Made by a program: the position numbers and the translations under genes
Part shown: positions 1-4,346 of the stretch, in pieces
Position numbering within the stretch: the stretch's first letter is position 1
Layout of the letters: every line of letters starts with the position of its first letter
Notes under the pieces: model-generated
Told to the model about the DNA's origin: nothing
Databases searched by the model: none
The model's input: the letters and a program-made list of their open reading frames with translations, nothing else
DNA from: JAJFKJ01 sp964443025
GTDB lineage: Bacteria > Pseudomonadota > Gammaproteobacteria > JABCZS01
Assembly (NCBI GenBank): GCA_964443025.1
Contig: CAYUEL010000115.1
Coordinates: forward strand, 1-6,306
Length of the DNA: 6,306 bases
Direction: 5' to 3'

Positions 1-42
1 CAGTTGTTAAGTATGGATGAGGAAGAATCTGAATTACTTTAA
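1..42 (+). CDS. 3' end of an upstream gene, product unknown (partial)
   Basis: Reading from base 1 gives 13 codons and a TAA stop at 40-42, ending in the acidic peptide MDEEESELL. The piece is too short to recognise a family. The stop lies only 30 bases before the next start codon, with the same strand, so the two genes could be co-transcribed; no promoter is visible between them. The cluster of glutamates near the C-terminus resembles the E-block described in many Dot/Icm type IV effectors, but a single acidic tail is weak evidence. The reading frame is inferred only from its being open and ending just before the next gene. Confidence 0.5.
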   Translation, partial: QLLSMDEEESELL

Positions 43-72
43 GCAGTCGTAAGTCAAAAAATAGGAACTGAT

Positions 73-1731
73 ATGAAGCCAGCAAAAGAAAAAGAACTGT
101 ATTTTCTCGGAGATTATGGTTATGAAGGTGAAGGCTCAAGCTACGGAAGCGAAGCATTAGAAAAAAATAAAATTTCTCAATTTTTGAAACCCGGAATCAC
201 CGATGAAGAATTAAGGGAAGTAATGGATCGAAATCGTTTTGATATTAACGAAAAGTTAACGTTTTACGAACATACAGATGATGATGGTATGCAATGGGTA
301 GATGCTGATTCAGACAGTTGTGGTGCGGAAGAATGGCCGCTGTATTTGTCTTATGGTAATGCTAATATATTAATTTATATTTATCTTGCACAAGGAGCTA
401 ACTCAGCTTTATTTAATAAATTATTGCATGATCCGCGAATTAAAGTCGATGCAACTTATTCAGAAGAAGGTGTAGGAGGATATTTTAAAATAAAACATGG
501 AAAAAAGAGCCTGGGTTTTCAGATGATAAACGCAACCATATTACACTTAGCTGCGGCGATTAATGATTACGATGCGGTTAAAAAAATCTGTGAATCAAAT
601 CGGGTTGATGCAAATGTGGAAGCCGAATTATATTTTGAAGATCAAAAATTATCTATAACTAAAGTTACACCTATTCATCTGGCAGCGCGATGGGCAAATG
701 TTAGGCTGATGAAATTGCTGATTAATCATGGCGCAAACCTTCAAGCCATGGATTCTGATAAAAAATCAGTTACAAAATATGCTCTTCAAACGAAGAAAGA
801 TAAAGAGCTTTTATTAAAAGAGCCTAATTCTAATGCAGAAGATTTGGAAAAAATAGACGAAAACCAGATTAAAAATTTTTTCATGCTGGTGGGTGAAAAT
901 GGAACATGGTGGCTTGGAAGAAATAGATTGTTTTTAGGAGAAGGGGATTTTTCTTTTACCAAGGCGTTTTATGAAAAGCACAATAAAAAACATATTAGAC
1001 CTAGAATAGCAGCTTCTGAAATTTCAAAAAAAGATGAATTAATAAAAACCCATGGAAAGGGGTTTGAGAAACATATAAAGGAACTTGAACGGCTTGGCAT
1101 AAGAATTTTGTTTAATGTAGATGCGACAAAGATAGATACTCATAAGACGCTTCATCGAAAAGAAAGATATACGCGTATTCATTTTAATTTTCCTCATAAC
1201 AGAAATGGGAATGTGATGGAAAATGGATCATTACGAGAAATTATCCATGATTTTTTTAAGGCGGCAAATAATATTCAAGATATGGGCGATAAAGTTTTAA
1301 TTTCCATTCCCGATAGACACCCTAAAGCAGAATATGGTAGTCAAGAATACCGTCATCAAATGCATTTGGCATTGACTTATGGCTTGGCCGAATCATCTAT
1401 AAAAAATGGTTATGAATTAGAGGCAAGAAGAAGTTTTAACTCATCTCGTTATTCAGAATATAGCCATTGCATGACACAAAGTTCAAATTCTGCAAATGTT
1501 GCTGAAGATGGGATTGAGTATGTCTTTAAAAAAATATCACTTCCTGTGACTGAAGAGCAATTTAATCAAAAAAAACGTACAGCAACTACCAGTGGTTTTT
1601 TTTATGCTCCCAAAAAAACAACAGGGTTATTTTTTAAATCTGAACCTACAGTAGTAGTCGACAGCAGTGATGATATGGAAACTGATGGTGAGAAAAGTGT
1701 TAAGCACATACGGTTAATATCGCAAAACTAA
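73..1731 (+). CDS. Ankyrin-repeat protein with C-terminal BMT5-like (DUF2431) methyltransferase domain
   Basis: This 552-residue protein has two parts. Residues about 150-235 hold at least two degenerate ankyrin repeats (ATILHLAAA at 154; TPIHLAARWANVRLMKLL from 199, followed by INHGANL); the region before may hold more decayed ones. Residues about 284-470 match the BMT5-like family (yeast 25S rRNA uridine-N3 methyltransferase): the SAM-binding glycine motif GEGDFSF at 289-295, FNVDATK at 347-353, the family hallmark FNFPHN at 371-376, and SEYSHCMT near 461-468 where family members usually have a YxHRRT-like end. The tail (about 490-552) is basic, then Ser/Asp-rich. AGGAA at 63-67 sits five bases before the ATG and supports this start. 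Family knowledge gives S-adenosylmethionine-dependent RNA methylation as the likely reaction; the target here is unknown. The ankyrin fusion and the eukaryotic character of the domain suggest a secreted effector (inference). No signal peptide or membrane segment is seen. Confidence 0.85.
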   Translation: MKPAKEKELYFLGDYGYEGEGSSYGSEALEKNKISQFLKPGITDEELREVMDRNRFDINEKLTFYEHTDDDGMQWVDADSDSCGAEEWPLYLSYGNANILIYIYLAQGANSALFNKLLHDPRIKVDATYSEEGVGGYFKIKHGKKSLGFQMINATILHLAAAINDYDAVKKICESNRVDANVEAELYFEDQKLSITKVTPIHLAARWANVRLMKLLINHGANLQAMDSDKKSVTKYALQTKKDKELLLKEPNSNAEDLEKIDENQIKNFFMLVGENGTWWLGRNRLFLGEGDFSFTKAFYEKHNKKHIRPRIAASEISKKDELIKTHGKGFEKHIKELERLGIRILFNVDATKIDTHKTLHRKERYTRIHFNFPHNRNGNVMENGSLREIIHDFFKAANNIQDMGDKVLISIPDRHPKAEYGSQEYRHQMHLALTYGLAESSIKNGYELEARRSFNSSRYSEYSHCMTQSSNSANVAEDGIEYVFKKISLPVTEEQFNQKKRTATTSGFFYAPKKTTGLFFKSEPTVVVDSSDDMETDGEKSVKHIRLISQN

Positions 1732-1758
1732 ACCCGATTTCTTGAGAGATCAGGTTTA
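1729..1758 (+). terminator. Hairpin at the stop codon of the methyltransferase gene, weak terminator candidate
   Basis: Arms TAAACCCGAT (1729-1738) and ATCAGGTTTA (1749-1758) pair with one C-A mismatch, and the stem can extend inward by about three pairs to a TTGA loop. The left arm includes the stop codon. No T run follows on the plus strand, so intrinsic termination is uncertain. On the minus strand the mismatch becomes a G-T wobble and a short T run follows, so it could instead end minus-strand transcripts. Confidence 0.35.
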
Positions 1759-1836
1759 ACCGACCTGTACTAGATGATGAACGCTATTGTCAAGAGTGCA
1801 GCATAATAAATAAAGTCATTCCTTGATTGAACATGT

Positions 1837-1855
1837 AAAAATTGGACAATCAATT
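1837..1855 (-). terminator. Weak AT-rich hairpin downstream of the small minus-strand gene
   Basis: Read on the minus strand, AATTG (1855-1851) and CAATT (1844-1840) form a five-pair stem with a six-base loop, followed directly by T residues. It lies about 27 bases past the stop of the small minus-strand gene, a suitable place for a terminator. The stem is short and AT-rich, so this is only a candidate. Confidence 0.25.
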
Positions 1856-1881
1856 GTGGGTTAAAACAAGCAAGGGTAAAA

Positions 1882-2061
1882 TTATACCTTCGTTTGTTTG
1901 GTGGGGTGTAATCCATATAACGACAGAACGTTATTCAATTCCTTTTGTTGTTGGCGCATAAAATAATCCCAACGTTCGTTTTGACTTTTCACCCATTCAG
2001 AGGGGATGTTGTTTTTTGAGCTGGATTTTTTAGTAATATTAGCAATAGTATTAATATTCAT
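1882..2061 (-). CDS. Small hydrophilic protein of unknown function (59 residues)
   Basis: I do not recognise this protein. The frame gives 59 residues from the ATG at 2061, or 62 from an ATG at 2070. I chose 2061 because the Shine-Dalgarno sequence AAAGGA (2075-2070, minus strand) lies eight bases before it, whereas it directly abuts or overlaps the 2070 ATG. The product is soluble-looking: an N-terminal Ser/Asn/Lys-rich stretch, then SEWVKSQNERWDYFMRQQQ, which looks helical and amphipathic with two tryptophans, then LSLYGLHP and a basic end. There is no signal peptide or membrane segment. It is not a shadow, since nothing lies opposite it, and it has its own divergent upstream region shared with the RNase III gene. 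A short minus-strand frame can still arise by chance, so the call is moderate. Confidence 0.55.
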   Translation of the reverse strand: MNINTIANITKKSSSKNNIPSEWVKSQNERWDYFMRQQQKELNNVLSLYGLHPTKQTKV

Positions 2062-2069
2062 CGTATCCA

Positions 2070-2075
2070 TCCTTT
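2070..2075 (-). promoter_or_regulatory. Ribosome binding site that decides the start of the small minus-strand gene
   Basis: AAAGGA on the minus strand is placed eight bases before the ATG at 2061 and has no room before the ATG at 2070. It therefore favours the shorter form. Confidence 0.45.
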
Positions 2076-2085
2076 CAGTTTTTCC

Positions 2086-2099
2086 GTCATATCCATGAC
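2086..2099. repeat. Small inverted repeat in the leader of the minus-strand gene
   Basis: GTCAT, a four-base spacer ATCC, then ATGAC form a perfect five-base inverted repeat just upstream of the minus-strand ribosome binding site. It could be a protein-binding half-site pair or a small leader hairpin, or be due to chance. Confidence 0.25.
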
Positions 2100-2130
2100 A
2101 TGAGTTATTATCGTATGCTTAATCCATTGG

Positions 2131-2250
2131 ATTGTAAAATTAAAATTTTTAATTACGTTGCAAGGTTTATTTAAAAGCCCGCAGTTGTGTCATGCAATTG
2201 AATTAGTTTGAATATTTTATGGATTGAATTTTAATTTTTGATTTTACAAT
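2131..2250. repeat. Mirrored AT-rich inverted repeat with promoter-like ends between divergent genes
   Basis: ATTGTAAAAT at 2131-2140 is repeated inverted as ATTTTACAAT at 2241-2250, and the match extends inward by about eight more bases with two mismatches. Each outer end reads as TACAAT (five of six to the -10 consensus TATAAT) pointing away from the centre: at 2136-2131 toward the minus-strand gene and at 2245-2250 toward the RNase III gene, leaving leaders of roughly 50-70 bases. On the plus side TTGAAT (2224-2229) could be a -35 box, but its 15-base spacer is short. The symmetry suggests paired divergent promoters or operator sites for one regulator. AT-rich DNA makes chance similarity easier, so this is tentative. 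Confidence 0.35.
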
Positions 2251-2307
2251 TCGCTACCCTTCGTTTACGATTGAAAAATATTCACCCACTTAAGGAGCAT
2301 TTATATT

Positions 2308-3243
2308 ATGCCTAAATCACCCAATCCCTTTGCAACGTTAGAAAATGCATTAGGTTACACCTTTCAAGATAAAGAATTGCTTCGACAATCGCTGACACGT
2401 CAAAGCGCGATAGAAGAGAAAATACCTAACGCTGCGAAAGTGAGCTATCAACGCTTAGAGTGGCGCGGAGACAGGGCATTTAATGATGGTATTGCAGATT
2501 TATTAGATAAACGCTTAGGGCAAGAGATACCGGTTGAAACCATTAATGCTGCTCATGCAACATTAATCAGCAACAAAGGAGTTGCGTTGATTGCAGTGGC
2601 AAAGAAATTAGAGTTGAATCGCTGGTTGATTAAAGGAAATGGCGAAAGCAATGTGACTGATAAAATGTTGGCAGATGCTCTAGAAGCCATTATAGGTGCG
2701 ATAGTTAAAGATTGTGTCAAAAAGCAGACACTTGAAAAGTTCATCGCAAAACATTTTCAAACCTACGTTGATGCAGAAGTTGCCAAAATAAACCCTGTCC
2801 AACAAAATATCGATCTACCCGTTCAAGCAATCAGTACATCTGCACAGGCAACATCAAGCCAAACTGTTAAAAGATCTACTCGGAAAGCTTCTACGCTTCC
2901 TGCGATGTCAGATCACCAAAAAGCCATGTGTCTTATTTTTGGCAGTGTTAATACTAAAGATGCTTCTTCTGCTAAGAAAAATATAACACAGGCCATTCAG
3001 TTGGACAGTAATGTAGTGAATGCTAAAAGTAAATCACACAAATACACACCCTTGCATTATGCACTTAAAAAGGGTAATACTGAAGTAGCTACTTTTTTAG
3101 TGCAATCCGGTGCTACATGGGAGCCTTGGTCTCGTAATAAAAAGACAAAGACTGTTACCAAAACACCTGAAGATTTAGCAAAGAAAGGTGGATTATCAGA
3201 TGAGCAAGTGAACAATTTGCGTTTACAGGTAAAGCCTCGTTAA
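2308..3243 (+). CDS. RNase III-domain protein with C-terminal ankyrin sequence, no dsRNA-binding domain
   Basis: Residues about 7-155 of 311 match the RNase III endonuclease domain: LGYTFQDKELLRQSLT near the start, the signature QRLEWRGD at 48-55, and ADALEAIIGAI from 122. By alignment with E. coli RNase III, the metal-binding positions E41, D45, D114 and E117 are kept as E51, D55, D123 and E126, while E38 is Q48, and the usual FLGD reads WRGD. Bacterial RNase III proteins normally end in a dsRNA-binding domain; here the place is taken by a Ser/Thr/Gln-rich linker (about 165-205) and an ankyrin segment, with the clear repeat TPLHYALKKGNTEVATFLV at 247-265. The start is supported by AAGGAG at 2292-2297, ten bases upstream. 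The protein may cleave structured RNA, but partner or substrate choice probably depends on the ankyrin part. It is unlikely to be the housekeeping rnc, which normally has the dsRNA-binding domain and sits beside lepB and era. A host-directed effector is an inference. Confidence 0.85.
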   Translation: MPKSPNPFATLENALGYTFQDKELLRQSLTRQSAIEEKIPNAAKVSYQRLEWRGDRAFNDGIADLLDKRLGQEIPVETINAAHATLISNKGVALIAVAKKLELNRWLIKGNGESNVTDKMLADALEAIIGAIVKDCVKKQTLEKFIAKHFQTYVDAEVAKINPVQQNIDLPVQAISTSAQATSSQTVKRSTRKASTLPAMSDHQKAMCLIFGSVNTKDASSAKKNITQAIQLDSNVVNAKSKSHKYTPLHYALKKGNTEVATFLVQSGATWEPWSRNKKTKTVTKTPEDLAKKGGLSDEQVNNLRLQVKPR

Positions 3244-3305
3244 GATGAATGTAACCCATCGTTTGAATTTGCTATTTATAAAAGTGTTTTTGAATACACG
3301 AGATT

Positions 3306-3310
3306 AGGAA
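3306..3310 (+). promoter_or_regulatory. Ribosome binding site of the frameshifted ankyrin/coiled-coil gene
   Basis: AGGAA lies seven bases before the ATG at 3318. It shows that the upstream, short frame is the one with a real translation start, while the downstream frame has none. Confidence 0.5.
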
Positions 3311-3317
3311 ATCAAGA

Positions 3318-3575
3318 ATGGGAAAAATTCACGAAGCAGTCATAAGGGGTGATCTAGACGAAATCAAGCACCTGTTAGAAGAAAACCCTGCGTTGTTAAA
3401 TGAGAATGATGGTAATATACCAGATATAATAGATGAGCCATTAAAAGAGGTTGCAGTGAAACTGATGATTGGGTATTTATGGGCAGGTGGTACTCAAACA
3501 GAGGAACAAAAAAAACGTAGAACTTATGGACCAGCTGATCTTGGCTGTAGCCAATATACAAGCGGCCCAAGATAA
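3318..3575 (+). CDS. N-terminal frame of the split gene: ankyrin-like start
   Basis: As written this frame encodes 85 residues, of which about the first 65 are genuine. It opens with MGKIHEAVIRGDLDEIKHLL, a typical ankyrin capping helix pair, followed by ENPALLNENDGN. The same kind of opening (MGKLHDAAARGDLEEVKKLI) begins the kinase gene downstream, so the two starts are likely paralogous. A second helical stretch, LKEVAVKLMIGYLWAGG, leads to the A8 tract. If translated alone without slippage, it would give a short ankyrin-cap peptide unlikely to function by itself. Confidence 0.5.
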   Translation: MGKIHEAVIRGDLDEIKHLLEENPALLNENDGNIPDIIDEPLKEVAVKLMIGYLWAGGTQTEEQKKRRTYGPADLGCSQYTSGPR

Positions 3576-4224
3576 CCTGAGAGAGGGTTGGTTTGAAAAA
3601 ATTAGAGCTCACTGCGAAGGCTTAAAAGATCTATTTAAAACAGATCCTTCCTTAACCCAAAAGAATGGCGATAAATCTTGGACTGCGCTGGGGGTATTTT
3701 ATCGGCCGGGCATCAAAGTCCTACTTCCAGAGCCAGCACAAGAAAATGGTGCAGACATGTTTGCTTTGTATGGTGGTCAAGGAACGAATCCAGGTAAATA
3801 CAAGTACCGAAAAGGGACCCAGGAAGAAGTGGAACGTGCCGGGCTCGTTTTTGAAAAAGAATTATCCATTCGTTCATCCATAAACGCAAACGATGCTACA
3901 TCAGATCGCAGTATAAAACCGAGCCATCTTTCTCAAGCCATGATCAATGTGGAAACACGCACGGGAAATATGCAAACTCAACTGGAGTTATTGCAACGTC
4001 AATTGCAACAAGAACAAGCGCGACGGATTGAATTAGAAGAAAAAATGGCATCCATGATGCAAGTATTAACCACACTGCAATCACAAGCAGCCATTCAATT
4101 ACCTGCGAACGTGAATGCAAACAACCTCTTTATCAATACCCCGGGTGCACCCGGAGGGAATAGAAATATTTATCAAGCCTCTCATGTTCCTGGTTCCTCT
4201 TCTAATACTATGAAGAAAAAATAA
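3469..4224 (+). CDS. C-terminal frame of the split gene: coiled-coil protein of unknown function
   Basis: The open frame could begin at a TTG (3469) or an ATG (3526), but neither has a ribosome binding site, so it is most likely read only as a continuation of the upstream frame. After the A8 tract it encodes a helical segment (NVELMDQLILAVANIQ), a middle region with WTALGVFYRPGIKVLLPEP and ALYGGQG that I do not recognise, and a strongly heptad-like, Gln/Glu/Leu-rich coiled coil at about 3967-4089 (MQTQLELLQRQLQQEQARR, then IELEEKMASMMQVLTTLQ). The tail is Asn/Gly/Ser-rich and ends in three lysines. The coiled coil suggests oligomerisation or binding to a helical partner. No catalytic motif is visible. 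Confidence 0.55.
   Translation: MGIYGQVVLKQRNKKNVELMDQLILAVANIQAAQDNLREGWFEKIRAHCEGLKDLFKTDPSLTQKNGDKSWTALGVFYRPGIKVLLPEPAQENGADMFALYGGQGTNPGKYKYRKGTQEEVERAGLVFEKELSIRSSINANDATSDRSIKPSHLSQAMINVETRTGNMQTQLELLQRQLQQEQARRIELEEKMASMMQVLTTLQSQAAIQLPANVNANNLFINTPGAPGGNRNIYQASHVPGSSSNTMKKK
3508..3515 (+). other. Run of eight A at the frameshift point
   Basis: The tract reads CAA AAA AAA CGT in the first frame. Loss of one A, or an equivalent slip during transcription, moves reading into the long second frame. Runs of eight or more A are known slippage sites for bacterial RNA polymerase, above all in AT-rich genomes. Confidence 0.6.
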
Positions 4225-4257
4225 ATGAACATGATTTCGATAATTACATGGGCTTAT

Positions 4258-4286
4258 TTGACTTAATAAAACAATTCCGGTATGAA
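4258..4286 (+). promoter_or_regulatory. Candidate sigma-70 promoter for the ankyrin-kinase gene
   Basis: TTGACT (4258-4263, five of six to TTGACA) is followed after exactly 17 bases by TATGAA (4281-4286, four of six to TATAAT). Transcription would start near 4293 and leave a leader of about 54 bases. It implies that the kinase gene can be transcribed separately from the split gene before it. No regulator site is recognised. Confidence 0.4.
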
Positions 4287-4336
4287 GTAGGTTCTCAATA
4301 ATAAGGAAGTATTTTGAATCAATTTGCATTTTAAAT

Positions 4337-4340
4337 GGAG
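4337..4340 (+). promoter_or_regulatory. Ribosome binding site choosing between two adjacent ATG codons of the kinase gene
   Basis: GGAG lies six bases before the ATG at 4347 and only three bases before the in-frame ATG at 4344. The spacing favours 4347. That start also gives MGKLH, matching the MGKIH start of the neighbouring gene. Confidence 0.5.
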
Positions 4341-4346
4341 TTAATG

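Larger units (their letters stand above)
3318..4224 (+). pseudogene. Ankyrin-start/coiled-coil protein gene split by a one-base frameshift
   Basis: Two overlapping frames together make one coherent gene. The first starts at a good ATG and ribosome binding site and ends at 3573-3575; the second continues to the stop at 4222-4224. Dropping one A from the run of eight A at 3508-3515 joins them into a single 301-residue protein, passing from TEEQK straight into NVELMDQLILAVANIQ with no odd residues at the joint. The out-of-frame tail of the first frame (RRTYGPADLGCSQYTSGPR) looks random. Three readings are possible: a true inactivating mutation, a sequencing error in a homopolymer, or a gene decoded by slippage of the polymerase on the A tract. 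The remainder of both frames shows no other damage, which favours a very recent event, an error or slippage over old decay. Confidence 0.7.

Noticed and set aside
2048..2060. TATTAATATT resembling a PmrA-type box (cTTAATatT) of Legionella effector genes
   Set aside because: It is a single half-site inside the coding start of the small minus-strand gene, without the tandem second copy, and is expected by chance in such AT-rich DNA.
2553..2744. 63-residue minus-strand open frame
   Set aside because: It lies wholly opposite the RNase III catalytic domain, and its hydrophobic make-up is explained by the antisense of that coding sequence.
3263..3282. TTGAAT and TATAAA as a promoter for the split gene
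   Set aside because: The spacer is only eight bases, far from the required 16-18, and no alternative pairing in the 74-base gap is convincing.
3469..3528. Independent translation start for the coiled-coil frame (TTG at 3469 or ATG at 3526)
   Set aside because: No Shine-Dalgarno sequence precedes either codon, and the frame joins perfectly to the upstream frame by a single-base slip.
3364..3612. 82-residue minus-strand open frame
   Set aside because: It is antisense to the split gene around the frameshift, with no supporting start signal; the plus-strand frames explain the region better.
3665..3883. 72-residue plus-strand open frame
   Set aside because: It is an alternate frame inside the coiled-coil gene with no ribosome binding site and no family resemblance.
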